Made by a program: the position numbers and the translations under genes. Positions 7,819 to 16,257 of a stretch of DNA of 34,880 nt are shown piece after piece; the first letter of the stretch is position 1, and the number at the start of each line of letters is the position of its first letter. Under the pieces are notes generated by a model, which saw nothing but the letters and a program-made list of their open reading frames with translations, had not been told where the DNA came from and did not search any database. The DNA comes from Deltaproteobacteria bacterium (GTDB lineage Bacteria; Desulfobacterota; Syntrophia; Syntrophales; UBA2210): assembly GCA_016933215.1 (NCBI GenBank), contig JAFGBH010000004.1, forward strand, positions 1 through 34,880. Direction: 5' to 3'.

Positions 7819-9153
7819 TCAATCAACAATGAGGATGCCGGGCAACCACATTATCGCATCCGGGAATGCCGCACACACAGCGAGACCAATGAGCATCAGT
7901 ATGACAAAGGGAACGATTCCCCTGTACACCTTTCTGATATCGATCCTATCGGGATCAACGCCTTTAATATAGAAGAGGGCGTATCCGAAAGGTGGCGTGA
8001 GAAACGACGCCTGTAGGTTCACTGCCATCATAATGACAAACCAGATCGGGTCGAAACCGAACTGTTTGGCGATCGGCAGAAAGAGGGGAAAACAGATGAG
8101 GACAATTCCTATCCAGTCGATGAACATGCCCAGGAGGAAGACAATCGCCATCATGACCCAGAAAGTGCCCCATTTGCCCAATCCTAATCCCATGACAAAG
8201 TTCGTCACAACATCCCCGCCGCCGACGCCGAGAAAAACGCCGGTAAAGCAGGTGGCACCGCAGAGAATCATGATTACCATCGTATTGGTCTTTGCCGTTT
8301 GAATGACAGCCTTGTACAGTCCCTGCCATGTGAATTTCCTGTAGGCGATTACCATAAGAAAGGACAGAAAAGCTCCCACGCCCGAAGCCTCTGTCGGCGT
8401 GGCAATGCCGAAGAATATGGAGCCCAGGACACCGAGTATGAGAATCATGGGGGGGACGAGAGATTTTAAGACCATAAGGGCAACCTGCATATTGGTTACC
8501 TGTGCCCTCTCCTCCCTGCTTATGGGTGGTCCAAGCTCGGGCTTCATAAAACATCGTATTCCCACATATCCCATGTAAAGAGCGGAAAGGATGAATCCCG
8601 GAAAAACTGCTCCGGCAAACAATTTTCCCACGGAAAGCGTTGCCTGACTTGCCATGACCACGAGCATGATGCTGGGAGGAATCAGTATGCCAAGGGTCCC
8701 CCCGGCGCAGATAGAGCCATAGGACAACTCCTCATTGTATCCGTACTTTCTCATCATGGGTATGGCCAGAAGCCCCATGGTGACCACGGAAGCTCCGATA
8801 ATACCGGTACAGGCCGCAAAAATCGTGGAGACCGCAATAACTGCAAGCGCGATACCGCCCTTTGTTTGACCCAGCAAATACCGCAAGGCCTTGAAGAGAT
8901 CTTCAGCGACACCCGACTGATCAAGGAGCTGCGCCATGAATATGAAAAGTGGAATGGCCAGGAGGACATAGTTGTCCATCGTCCCCCATATCCTGTTCAT
9001 AAATATATAAAATACCGACGGACCCCAGCCTATCAATCCAAATATGACTGCTAATCCACCGAGAACAAAGGCAAGAGGGTGTCCCATGAAGAGGCCGATC
9101 AGAAGACCTGCAAACATGAGAACCGTAATAAGTTCAGGACTTATATCGATCAT
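7819..9153 (-). CDS. TRAP transporter large permease (DctM type)
   Basis: This 444-residue inner-membrane protein has about a dozen hydrophobic segments and DctM-family signatures: LGIGHPLAF-like start (FMGHPLAFVLGG), GTLGILIPPSIMLVVMA, ATPTEASGVGAF and LQASFLTPPFGYALFYIKGV. It is the Na+- or H+-coupled channel subunit of a tripartite ATP-independent periplasmic transporter. Motifs in the operon's binding protein suggest uptake of 2-oxo or other monocarboxylates. Its ATG overlaps the small-permease stop as ATGA, so the two are translationally coupled. It is the last gene of the operon, followed by repeat copy B. Length and motifs are normal for the family. Confidence 0.95.
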   Translation of the reverse strand: MIDISPELITVLMFAGLLIGLFMGHPLAFVLGGLAVIFGLIGWGPSVFYIFMNRIWGTMDNYVLLAIPLFIFMAQLLDQSGVAEDLFKALRYLLGQTKGGIALAVIAVSTIFAACTGIIGASVVTMGLLAIPMMRKYGYNEELSYGSICAGGTLGILIPPSIMLVVMASQATLSVGKLFAGAVFPGFILSALYMGYVGIRCFMKPELGPPISREERAQVTNMQVALMVLKSLVPPMILILGVLGSIFFGIATPTEASGVGAFLSFLMVIAYRKFTWQGLYKAVIQTAKTNTMVIMILCGATCFTGVFLGVGGGDVVTNFVMGLGLGKWGTFWVMMAIVFLLGMFIDWIGIVLICFPLFLPIAKQFGFDPIWFVIMMAVNLQASFLTPPFGYALFYIKGVDPDRIDIRKVYRGIVPFVILMLIGLAVCAAFPDAIMWLPGILIVD

Positions 9154-9659
9154 AGTTCAACCCCCTTAACGATGTAGATACGCTTAATGAATTCGGAAAT
9201 CCCCTGTATCACCAAGAGTATAAAGGATATGATGATAACCGTTTTTATTGGATACACCGGTGGCGCAAAGACACTCCACGTGGTCTCTTTCATCGCCCAG
9301 GAAGTTGCGGCGAAGGAATAACCCTGCCAGATGCATACGATACAGAAAGGGAAAAAGAACAAGGCGTAGCTTATCATGTCCACGACAGCCTTTTTCTTTT
9401 TAGAGAGAACCATGGTGAATACATCGACTGATACGTGTGAACTGTATAATAAGCCAAATCCGGCAACAATCATGAAATGGAGACCATAGAGTTGCTTGAG
9501 CACCTCAAAGCTCCAGATAGTCGGCGATCCGAAAAATCTGCGAAGAACGACTTCCATAACCGTCAGCAGAACAAGAGGTACGATGACCCAGCTGAAGATC
9601 CTCCCCGTCCACTCATTGATAGCGTCACAGAATCTTGATATCTTTTTTGCAAAATTCAT
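9150..9659 (-). CDS. TRAP transporter small permease (DctQ type)
   Basis: This 169-residue protein has four hydrophobic segments (about 20-42, 55-75, 95-118, 135-158) and the DctQ-type motif MEVVLRRFFGSPTIWSFEV after helix one. It pairs with the large subunit encoded by the next gene, which starts within its stop codon (ATGA at 9150-9153). I chose the ATG at 9659 because GGAGG lies six bases upstream; a longer frame to 9698 has no ribosome site. A 258-base gap with a hairpin separates it from the binding-protein gene. Confidence 0.9.
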   Translation of the reverse strand: MNFAKKISRFCDAINEWTGRIFSWVIVPLVLLTVMEVVLRRFFGSPTIWSFEVLKQLYGLHFMIVAGFGLLYSSHVSVDVFTMVLSKKKKAVVDMISYALFFFPFCIVCIWQGYSFAATSWAMKETTWSVFAPPVYPIKTVIIISFILLVIQGISEFIKRIYIVKGVEL

Positions 9660-9842
9660 AGGCACCTCCTTCCTGTGCCACCCATGCCGACGAGCCATAT
9701 CGGCATCATTCTATGATGTGTAAAACGTCTTACCGACACCCTTCATCCCTATTTTAACAAGAAACCGTCATTACAATAATTCAAGGATCACCTTGAACTA
9801 AATTTATTGAGATGAAGGTTATAAAATAGCAACCTCTGTTTT

Positions 9843-9892
9843 TGTTAAAAGGTGCAGGGGTCCCGGGCGAAGATGCCGAGGACCTCTACACC
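9843..9892 (-). terminator. Hairpin between TRAP binding-protein and permease genes
   Basis: On the minus strand, bases 9892-9880 and 9863-9851 pair over 13 positions with one mismatch and one G-T wobble. The loop is 16 bases, and the stem is followed by TTTTAACAAA. This position, after the binding-protein gene and before the permeases, fits partial termination or mRNA 3'-end protection giving more binding protein than permease. That role is inferred. Confidence 0.5.
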
Positions 9893-9917
9893 GATTATAA
9901 TGCAATTTCAAACAACG

Positions 9918-11012
9918 CTAATCAAGGTTCGGGTACTCCTTCGGATTAAATCCGAAACTGAAGGGAGCTTCCATGGACCGCCATTGTGCGAAATCCTTTT
10001 TAAACTGCATCTGAGATTTAATAGACTTTTTGAAAAGCGGATTATCCTTGGCTGTCTCTTCGGTATGAGCGTTTACCAGCTTCAGGACTCTGTCCAGAAC
10101 CGCGTCGTCATATCTGTTGATCTCAATCCCCTTGTCGATAAACTTCTGGGTGTATTCTATGGTGTCATAGTACTGGCCTGTGATAAATTTCACGCAGGCA
10201 GCCTTGGCCGCTAATCTGATATCCTTCTGCAGGTCTTCGTCCAACGAATCCCAGACTTTCTGGTTAATCATAACGCCCATGACGGATGCAGGCTGATGCC
10301 ATCCGGGAACGGCCCAGTATTTCGTCACTTCTCCGAAACCCATACCCCAGTCGCAGGAAGGGCTGCAGAACTCGGCAGCGTCGATAACGCCCTTTTGCAG
10401 GGCCTGATAAATTTCCTGACCCGACATGGCGATCTGCGCCGCTCCGAGATCTTTAAGGAGCTTGCCCTGTGTCTTACCGGACATCCTGATTTTCATGCCC
10501 TTGAGGTCTTCAAGTGACTTGACGGGTTTATTGCTGCGGATTCCACACTCCATGGGAGTGACACCTGTTACGAGGTACATCATTCCGAACTTCCCGTAAG
10601 CTTCCTCGTAAATTTTGTGGCCCTCACCACCGAAAATCCATACAAAATAATCCATAGGTGTCAGACCCATAGGATAAGAGCCAAGCGTGTCAAATACAGC
10701 GTCTTTTCCCGCCCAGTAGTTGGGCCAGTCGCCGGCAGCCTGAACTGTTCCCTTGCTTACCGCGTCAAACACCTCATATGAAGGCATCAATGTTCCACCG
10801 GTATAAAACTTAATCTCCAGACGCCCCTTGCAAAGCTGATTGACAGCTTCAACAAAGGCATAGTCTGCCCGAATCAGGTCGATTGAGGGTGGCCACGTGG
10901 ATGTCATCTTCCACTTGAGTACCTTCTGCGCAGCGATTGCGGGTGACGTTGCAAAAGCAAAACTAAAGACCAGCGCTATCGCCAAAGCCGTGATAAAAAT
11001 TTTTCTTCTCAT
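9918..11012 (-). CDS. TRAP transporter periplasmic substrate-binding protein (DctP, TakP-like subgroup)
   Basis: This 364-residue protein has a Sec signal peptide (MRRK, hydrophobic core, cleavage near AIAAQ). The mature part shows DctP features: WKMTSTWPPS, YTGGTLMPSYEVFDAVSKGT, the conserved Arg in PVKSLEDLKGMKIRMSG, and IDAAEFCSPSCDWGMGF plus PGWHQPAS. The last two resemble the COG4663 subgroup that includes the 2-oxoacid binder TakP. A carboxylate substrate is therefore likely, identity unknown. The ATG at 11012 is preferred over the TTG one codon upstream because GAGGAGG is well spaced. It is the first gene of the operon, behind a sigma-54 promoter. Confidence 0.93.
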   Translation of the reverse strand: MRRKIFITALAIALVFSFAFATSPAIAAQKVLKWKMTSTWPPSIDLIRADYAFVEAVNQLCKGRLEIKFYTGGTLMPSYEVFDAVSKGTVQAAGDWPNYWAGKDAVFDTLGSYPMGLTPMDYFVWIFGGEGHKIYEEAYGKFGMMYLVTGVTPMECGIRSNKPVKSLEDLKGMKIRMSGKTQGKLLKDLGAAQIAMSGQEIYQALQKGVIDAAEFCSPSCDWGMGFGEVTKYWAVPGWHQPASVMGVMINQKVWDSLDEDLQKDIRLAAKAACVKFITGQYYDTIEYTQKFIDKGIEINRYDDAVLDRVLKLVNAHTEETAKDNPLFKKSIKSQMQFKKDFAQWRSMEAPFSFGFNPKEYPNLD

Positions 11013-11077
11013 CAATGTACCTCCTCATTATATTTTGGGGTTGAATTGCATGAAACCACTCACGAGCATTTTGTTTT

Positions 11078-11092
11078 GCAATTTTCAGGCCA
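11078..11092 (-). promoter_or_regulatory. Sigma-54 (-24/-12) promoter of the TRAP operon
   Basis: Minus-strand TGGCCTGAAAATTGC matches the TGGCACG-N4-TTGC consensus except at two of the less critical positions. The invariant GG and GC are exactly spaced. The start of transcription would be near 11066, leaving a leader of about 55 bases before the ATG at 11012. A sigma-54 activator gene is divergent next to it. Confidence 0.75.
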
Positions 11093-11112
11093 GAATTTTT
11101 ATGAGCCGGGGT

Positions 11113-11140
11113 GAGCAAGAGGGTTCTTGCTCCTCAAGAA
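11113..11140. promoter_or_regulatory. Inverted-repeat cluster, candidate enhancer site for the sigma-54 activator
   Basis: GAGCAAGA (11113-11120) and TCTTGCTC (11125-11132) are perfect 8-base arms with a 4-base spacer. A second partner CAAGAA (11135-11140) pairs with TTCTTG (11124-11129). A further perfect 6-base inverted repeat, AAGAAA/TTTCTT, lies at 11167-11182. All are upstream of the TRAP sigma-54 promoter and between the divergent genes, as expected for activator binding sites. The first is closer to the promoter than most enhancer sites. Confidence 0.5.
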
Positions 11141-11275
11141 GTTGAACTATCGCAATTATTACCATGAAGAAAAATATTTCTTGACACATGGAGAGGACTA
11201 TATTTAAGTATTATAATTGATACATGTTGCTGTCCTGATACATTACCAGGGACTACAGATGAAGAGAGGTTGCTG

Positions 11276-12715
11276 ATGGCCGTAAAAAGAATGCCTTTTA
11301 AAAAACAAGCTATTACAGAACAAATTGAAATGTACTCGATGATCTTCGACAACATTCATGACGGTGTCATAGTAACCGATGCAGAAGGTTACGTTACCCA
11401 CTTTAACGAGCCCTATGGAAAGTTTCTCAAGATAAATCCCGAAGAACAGATCGGCAAGCACTGCACCGAGGTCGTTGAAAATACACGCATGCACATCGTT
11501 GCAAAGACTGGTAAACCCGAGATCAATACCTCTCACCTGATAATGGGGCAAAATATGGTGGTGCAGCGTATTCCGATTAAGAAGGATGGCAGGGTAATAG
11601 CGGTGTATGGCCAGGTAATGTTTAAGGATGTGAAAGACGTGGCAAAACTCGCAACGAGACTTTCTCTTTTAGAATCGAAGGTAAAGGAATATGAAAAGGA
11701 GCTTCTTACCCTTCGCTCGGCCCGCTATACCTTTGACAGCATTGTGGGTGTCAGCGAGGCTATCAGGGCACTAAAAAAAGAAGCGCTCAAGGCATCTGCC
11801 AATTTATTCCCTGTTTTGATAACGGGGGAAAGCGGCACGGGAAAGGAACTTTTTGTCCACGCAATTCACCATGCCAGCCCCCGAAGAATTTATCCTCTCG
11901 TTCGCATCAACTGCTCCGCCATTCCCAAAGAATTGATTGAATCAGAGCTCTTTGGATATGCCAAGGGTGCCTTCACCGGTGCAAGCGCGAGCGGCAAAAA
12001 AGGGAAATTTGAGTTGGCTGATCGCGGCACCATATTCCTCGATGAGATAGGGGATATGGCACTCGAAATGCAGCCGAAGCTCCTGCGAGTCCTTGAAGAG
12101 AAGGAATTCTCGCGGGTTGGCGGAACATCTGTCATTCGGTCCGATTTCAGACTTATTGCCGCCACAAATCAAAACCTGCATGAAATGATGCCGGAAAAGA
12201 GATTCAGAACGGACCTCTTTTACAGACTGAATGTCATATCGATTACTATTCCCCCTCTTCGTGAGAGAAGGGATGATATTATGCCTCTGGCAAAACATAT
12301 AGTAAAAAAGCTTACCGAAGAGGCAGATCTCAACGACGTGTCGATCGATTCCGAGTCTGAGGGAGTTCTGTATAATTATGACTGGCCCGGAAATGTCAGG
12401 GAGCTTCAAAATGTGCTCGAGCGGACGCTTTCTTCACTAGAGGGAAATATTATCCGTAGGGATGACCTCCCTTTTTACCTTTATAGAAAAACCTACGATA
12501 CAAATGGCCCCTTACGGGAGTCAAAGAGGCAGCTCTTACTGAAAGATGTCCAGGGAGATGCCGAAAGGCGTGCACTTCTTCGCGCGCTTAATAGTGCCGA
12601 CAACAATAAAAAAAGGGCGGCAGAGCTTCTGGGCATCCACCGGACACTCCTCTATAAGAAGATGAAAAAATACAATATACCGCTCACAAACAATAGGGAA
12701 AGCAACCGAGTGTAG
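11276..12715 (+). CDS. Sigma-54-dependent transcriptional activator, PAS-AAA+-Fis
   Basis: This 479-residue cytoplasmic regulator has a PAS domain at about 15-125 (IFDNIHDGVIVTDAEGYVTHFN...), a short coiled linker, and an AAA+ domain. The AAA+ domain has Walker A GESGTGKE at 184-191, sigma-54 contact loop GAFTGA at 231-236, Walker B IFLDE at 253-257 and the FRTDLFYRLNV arginine-finger region. A Fis-type helix-turn-helix occupies about 432-465. There is no receiver domain, so the input is probably a ligand or redox state sensed by the PAS domain. The ATG at 11276 follows GAGAGG; an upstream in-frame TTG is less likely. Divergence from the TRAP operon, its sigma-54 promoter and inverted repeats make that operon the expected target. 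It may also control the downstream MaoC/CoA-transferase genes. Confidence 0.95.
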   Translation: MAVKRMPFKKQAITEQIEMYSMIFDNIHDGVIVTDAEGYVTHFNEPYGKFLKINPEEQIGKHCTEVVENTRMHIVAKTGKPEINTSHLIMGQNMVVQRIPIKKDGRVIAVYGQVMFKDVKDVAKLATRLSLLESKVKEYEKELLTLRSARYTFDSIVGVSEAIRALKKEALKASANLFPVLITGESGTGKELFVHAIHHASPRRIYPLVRINCSAIPKELIESELFGYAKGAFTGASASGKKGKFELADRGTIFLDEIGDMALEMQPKLLRVLEEKEFSRVGGTSVIRSDFRLIAATNQNLHEMMPEKRFRTDLFYRLNVISITIPPLRERRDDIMPLAKHIVKKLTEEADLNDVSIDSESEGVLYNYDWPGNVRELQNVLERTLSSLEGNIIRRDDLPFYLYRKTYDTNGPLRESKRQLLLKDVQGDAERRALLRALNSADNNKKRAAELLGIHRTLLYKKMKKYNIPLTNNRESNRV

Positions 12716-12847
12716 ACTTACTGATACATCTCTCATCATATCGTCCCGTCTTGATTACCCTCTCATTGAAACACCTGGTATCGTCTAACTGAATAGATAG
12801 TGAATGTGTCTCGAACCAGCATGGTTTGCGGCAGGCCATCGTTATAA

Positions 12848-12862
12848 TGGCACGTTTTTTGA
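12848..12862 (+). promoter_or_regulatory. Possible sigma-54 promoter before the MaoC gene
   Basis: TGGCACG-TTTT-TTGA has a perfect -24 heptamer and correct spacing, but the -12 element reads GA where GC is nearly invariant. It lies 61 bases before the MaoC start. The C-to-A change could make it weak or inactive. Confidence 0.4.
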
Positions 12863-12922
12863 ATAATTATCGTTCCACGGTATTCTTTTCATCATTCAAC
12901 ATTTTCGCAAGGAGGCGGGTGT

Positions 12923-13345
12923 ATGAGCGGTAAGTCTATTGGGGAGCTGAGGCTGCGCGATAAGGCGGAGTTTGCGAAAACGATTTCCGAGACAGATATC
13001 TATCTCTATGCAGGAGTGACTGGAGATTTCAATCCGGCTCATATTAACGAGGCGTATGCAAAAGAAACCTTTTTTAAGACACGGATCGCTCACGGCATGC
13101 TCTCGGCGGGCTTCATTTCGATGGTAATCGGTACGAAGTTGCCGGGACCGGGGACTATTTACCTCGATCAGAGCCTTAAATTCCTGGCCCCGGTACGGAT
13201 CGGCGACACCATTACTGCCCGTGTCGAAGTTAGGGAAATCATGACCGAAAAAAACAAGGTACGACTCGGAACCGAATGCATCAACCAGGATGGAATTACG
13301 GTGCTGGAAGGTGAGGCGATAGTGAGTCCTCCTAAACCAGCATGA
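12923..13345 (+). CDS. MaoC-like (R)-specific enoyl-CoA hydratase
   Basis: This 140-residue single hot-dog domain has the length of PhaJ-type enzymes. The hydratase-2 motif is GDFNPAHINEAYA, with D35 and H40 as the catalytic pair, followed by RIAHGML and the FLAPVRIGDT strand. These enzymes add water to 2-enoyl-CoA to give (R)-3-hydroxyacyl-CoA in the cytoplasm. A GGAGG site precedes the ATG. The CoA-transferase gene follows 61 bases downstream on the same strand, suggesting that the pair handles the same short acyl-CoA. Specificity cannot be read from sequence. Confidence 0.88.
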   Translation: MSGKSIGELRLRDKAEFAKTISETDIYLYAGVTGDFNPAHINEAYAKETFFKTRIAHGMLSAGFISMVIGTKLPGPGTIYLDQSLKFLAPVRIGDTITARVEVREIMTEKNKVRLGTECINQDGITVLEGEAIVSPPKPA

Positions 13346-13406
13346 TACAAACCCCGTTATTGTGAGAACAGGTTGAGAAGGTTATATTTTCAACTGGAGG
13401 TACAAC

Positions 13407-15404
13407 ATGTCAATAAATGAGACCCCATCAAAAAAGGCGAGTGGTCATCCCGTTCTCCTTGGCACCATGCAGGCACGGAACAAGGTAGTAACAACAGAAG
13501 AGGCCATTCAACTTATAAATGATGGTGATACTATAGCAACCGGCGGCTTTGTCGGAATAGCTGTTGTCGAGGAAATTGCTGTCAAGATTGAAGAGCATTT
13601 TTTACGTAATCAAAGACCCAGAGATTTAACCCTCGTTTATGCTGCCGGTCAGGGAGATGGTGCGGAGAGAGGCTTGAACCACTTTGCCCATGAAGGTCTG
13701 TTACGAAGGGTTATAGGAGGTCACTGGGGTCTGGCACCAAAGCTGGGGAAAATGGCAATCGAAAACAAGATTATCGCCTATAACCTTCCCCAGGGTGTAA
13801 TATCTCATATGTTCAGGGATATAGCCGCCCATAGACCGCGAACCATTACAACAATAGGTTTAGGGACCTATGTCGACCCGCGACACGGGGGCGGGAAAAT
13901 AAATGATGCAACCACGGAAGATATTGTAGATCTGATCACTTTTGATGGTGTGGAGTATCTGGCATACAAACTCCTTCCAATAAATATAGCCCTTATCAGG
14001 GGTACGACTGCCGATTCAGAGGGCAACATTACTATGGAAAGAGAGGCGTTAACCATCGAAAACCTTGCTATTGCAATGGCCGCGAGAAATTCAGGCGGAT
14101 ATGTCATTGCCCAGGTTGAAAGGGTTGGCGAGAAGGGAACACTGAATTCCAGAGATGTGAAAATACCGGGTATTCTTGTCGATTGCGTCGTCGTTTCCAG
14201 ACCTGAAAACCATTGCCAGACCTTTGCGGAGGTTTATAATCCATCCTTCAGCGGCGAGGTAAAGATTCCATTACGATCAATGGCCCCGATGAAAATGGAT
14301 GCCAGAAAGATCATCGCACGGAGAGCTGCCTGTGAATTGGAGGCAAATGATATTGTAAACCTGGGAATCGGCATGCCCGAGGGCGTTGCCAATGTAGCCA
14401 ATGAGGAAAAAATTTCAAAGTATTTAACCCTGACTGCCGAGCCCGGCATCATTGGAGGTGTTCCTGCCGGGGGATTGAGCTTTGGGGCCGCAACAAACCC
14501 GGATTGCATCATAGACCAACCCTACCAGTTTGATTTCTATGATGGTGGCGGATTGGATATAACCTGCCTGGGAATGGCGCAGGCGGACAAGGACGGCAAT
14601 GTCAATGTCAGTAAGTTTGGGCCAAAGCTCGCCGGATGTGGGGGGTTCATCAATATCAGCCAGGCTGCGAAAAAGTGCATCTTTGTGGGCAACTTTACCG
14701 CGGGAGGATTGAAGGTTTCCGTAAGCGATCAGAAGCTCCACATAGAGCAGGAGGGCAAAACCAAGAAGTTTGTAAATCAGGTTGAACATATGACCTTTGG
14801 CGGAAAATACAGTGCCGAACAGGATCAATATGTACGGTATGTAACTGAACGATGCGTCTTCGCCTTGACCAGGGATGGATTGGAGCTTATCGAGATCGCC
14901 CCTGGCATTGATCTCGAGAAAGACATTCTTACCCTGATGGATTTTAAACCGGTTATAAAAGAACCACGTTTGATGGATGAACGGATATTCAATCCGGAAC
15001 AAATGGGCCTGGAACACGATCTTCTCAGCATACCCATGGATGAGCGCCTGACCTATTATCCCGAGGATAATATCTTCTTCGCAAACCTGGAAGGCTATCA
15101 TGTGAAAACAATCGAGCAGATACAAGAGATAGAGAATGCCGTGAGAAAAATTCTGGAACCAGTCGGTAAGAGGGTCTATACAATTGCCAACTATGACAAT
15201 TTCAATATCCTGCCGGACCTCATGGATGAGTATTCGGAGATGGTAAAGAGAGTCGTCGGGGATCTGTATGTCAACACGACGCGGTTTTCATCGAATGCCT
15301 TCGCACGGATGAAACTAACGGAAGCCCTCATGGAAAAGAAATTGATACCCCATATGTACGAGAGCAAAGAAGAAGCGCAAAAGGCGTTGAAATCTGAGGA
15401 ATAA
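13407..15404 (+). CDS. Propionate-CoA-transferase-type (class I) acyl-CoA transferase with C-terminal extension
   Basis: In this 665-residue protein the alpha and beta halves of class I CoA transferases are fused, as in Pct/YdiF. The alpha half is about 25-290 ([33 protein letters not shown]), and the beta half about 298-520. E345 in TAEPGIIGG is the expected catalytic Glu that forms the enzyme-CoA thioester. Reaction: transfer of CoA from one carboxylic-acid thioester to another. Pct proteins normally end near residue 520. Here about 140 further residues ([18 protein letters not shown] through [15 protein letters not shown]) form an extra domain of unknown role. GGAGG precedes the ATG. The gene lies between the MaoC and stress-protein genes. 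Confidence 0.9.
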   Translation: MSINETPSKKASGHPVLLGTMQARNKVVTTEEAIQLINDGDTIATGGFVGIAVVEEIAVKIEEHFLRNQRPRDLTLVYAAGQGDGAERGLNHFAHEGLLRRVIGGHWGLAPKLGKMAIENKIIAYNLPQGVISHMFRDIAAHRPRTITTIGLGTYVDPRHGGGKINDATTEDIVDLITFDGVEYLAYKLLPINIALIRGTTADSEGNITMEREALTIENLAIAMAARNSGGYVIAQVERVGEKGTLNSRDVKIPGILVDCVVVSRPENHCQTFAEVYNPSFSGEVKIPLRSMAPMKMDARKIIARRAACELEANDIVNLGIGMPEGVANVANEEKISKYLTLTAEPGIIGGVPAGGLSFGAATNPDCIIDQPYQFDFYDGGGLDITCLGMAQADKDGNVNVSKFGPKLAGCGGFINISQAAKKCIFVGNFTAGGLKVSVSDQKLHIEQEGKTKKFVNQVEHMTFGGKYSAEQDQYVRYVTERCVFALTRDGLELIEIAPGIDLEKDILTLMDFKPVIKEPRLMDERIFNPEQMGLEHDLLSIPMDERLTYYPEDNIFFANLEGYHVKTIEQIQEIENAVRKILEPVGKRVYTIANYDNFNILPDLMDEYSEMVKRVVGDLYVNTTRFSSNAFARMKLTEALMEKKLIPHMYESKEEAQKALKSEE

Positions 15405-15423
15405 CTTAAAATTATAATAAGTG

Positions 15424-15450
15424 TTGCATATGATTGAGAAGTACTATAAT
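15424..15450 (+). promoter_or_regulatory. Candidate sigma-70 promoter for the universal stress protein gene
   Basis: TTGCAT (15424-15429) is followed after 15 bases by a perfect TATAAT (15445-15450). The spacer is short, but GTTGCA one base upstream gives 16. It lies 40 bases before the ATG. Confidence 0.4.
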
Positions 15451-15490
15451 AAATTTTTTTCCTTAGGCAGAAACAGAAAGGAGAAATTTC

Positions 15491-16012
15491 ATGCCGCTTG
15501 AAATTAAAAAAATTCTTTACGCAACAGACCTGTCAAAACACGCCGCCTATGCCTTCCGCTTTGCGGTAGACATGGCAAAGAATCACAACGCTACAATATA
15601 CGTCTTGCATGTTGTCGAGAAGCTGCCACCATCTCATGAGGCATTTGTAGAGTATTACCTCGCAAAACAGGACGAAAAGCACCATCAAAAAATCGTGGCC
15701 GAATCCATTAAGCGCACCAAGAAAAGGATCGCAGCCTTTCGTGACAGAGAGATCGCCGATCACCCGGAAGTTATAAATAAGCAAGTTAAAATTGAAGTGA
15801 TCGAGGGATATCCCGTGGATGAGATCCTGACGAAGGCAAAAAAATACGATTGCGACGTCATCGTGATGGGAACCCACGGAAAGGGATTCGTGAGTCACAC
15901 TTTATTGGGTAGTGTGGCAGAAAGAGTGCTTCACCGGGCACACAAGGCGGTCATCGTTGTTCCTCTCCCCGAGGGAGAAACAGAGGCATCACTCCCCGAT
16001 TTTTATTTTTAA
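15491..16012 (+). CDS. Universal stress protein (UspA family)
   Basis: This 173-residue single Usp domain has KKILYATDLSKHAAYAF at the N-terminus with D13 in the nucleotide site. The C-terminal ATP-binding signature GTHGKGFVSHTLLGS (G-x2-G-x9-G-S) is followed by AERVLHRAHKAVIVV. The intact signature points to the ATP-binding subclass. The protein is cytoplasmic and dimeric by family, with roles in stress survival that remain general. AGGAGA precedes the ATG. It has its own likely promoter, and hairpins lie immediately downstream. The insert around residues 50-90 is slightly long and charged. Confidence 0.93.
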   Translation: MPLEIKKILYATDLSKHAAYAFRFAVDMAKNHNATIYVLHVVEKLPPSHEAFVEYYLAKQDEKHHQKIVAESIKRTKKRIAAFRDREIADHPEVINKQVKIEVIEGYPVDEILTKAKKYDCDVIVMGTHGKGFVSHTLLGSVAERVLHRAHKAVIVVPLPEGETEASLPDFYF

Positions 16013-16018
16013 TCGGGG
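15994..16018 (+). terminator. Hairpin overlapping the stress-protein stop codon
   Basis: CCCCGATT (15994-16001) pairs perfectly with AATCGGGG (16011-16018) across a T-rich loop that contains the stop codon. No T-run follows, so it may stabilise the 3' end rather than terminate. Confidence 0.4.
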
Positions 16019-16086
16019 CAATTTACCGATCCTTGCATCGGGGTTAAAAACCCCTGTCATTTCCTTATATGAGGGATTTTATTTTT

Positions 16087-16201
16087 GAAGCTCCCCGCAA
16101 CAAGTTGCGGGGAATCTCCGACTGTTAAGGAAAATGTTATTTTTTATTCGCTCGCTAACCCCGCTGCAAGCAACGGGGAATGCGCTCGCTGTTCAGTTCA
16201 A
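16087..16201 (+). repeat. Dispersed intergenic repeat, copy C (complete)
   Basis: This 115-base element runs from GAAGCTCCCC to CAGTTCAA. Hairpin 1 is CCCCGCAAC/GTTGCGGGG (16093-16101 and 16104-16112) with a 2-base loop. A conserved linker AATCTCCGACTGTTAAGG follows, then an AT-rich stretch and hairpin 2 (CCCCGCTGC with GCAACGGGG, one mismatch). Copy A at 1-88 is nearly identical over the shared part. It codes for nothing evident. It is probably a palindromic, non-autonomous repeat that also acts at gene 3' ends. Confidence 0.85.
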
Positions 16202-16211
16202 TGACCTTTCG

Positions 16212-16247
16212 ATACCCCGCCGCTCCCTGCGGCGGGGTATTTTATTA
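16212..16247 (+). terminator. Strong rho-independent terminator
   Basis: ATACCCCGCCGC (16212-16223) and GCGGCGGGGTAT (16229-16240) form a perfect 12-bp stem with a 5-base loop, followed by TTTATTA. It is the likely end point for the MaoC/CoA-transferase/stress-protein transcripts, 200 bases after the last stop codon. Confidence 0.75.
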
Positions 16248-16257
16248 GGGGCGTGGA

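Noticed and set aside
11181-11217. TTGACA (11181) with TATAAT (11212) as a promoter for the sigma-54 activator
   Set aside because: The spacer would be 25 bases, too long for sigma-70. Other pairings nearby are weak, so no promoter is called for this gene.
14424-15125. Leftward open frame (233 codons) opposite the CoA transferase
   Set aside because: It is antisense to conserved coding sequence and has no family motif.
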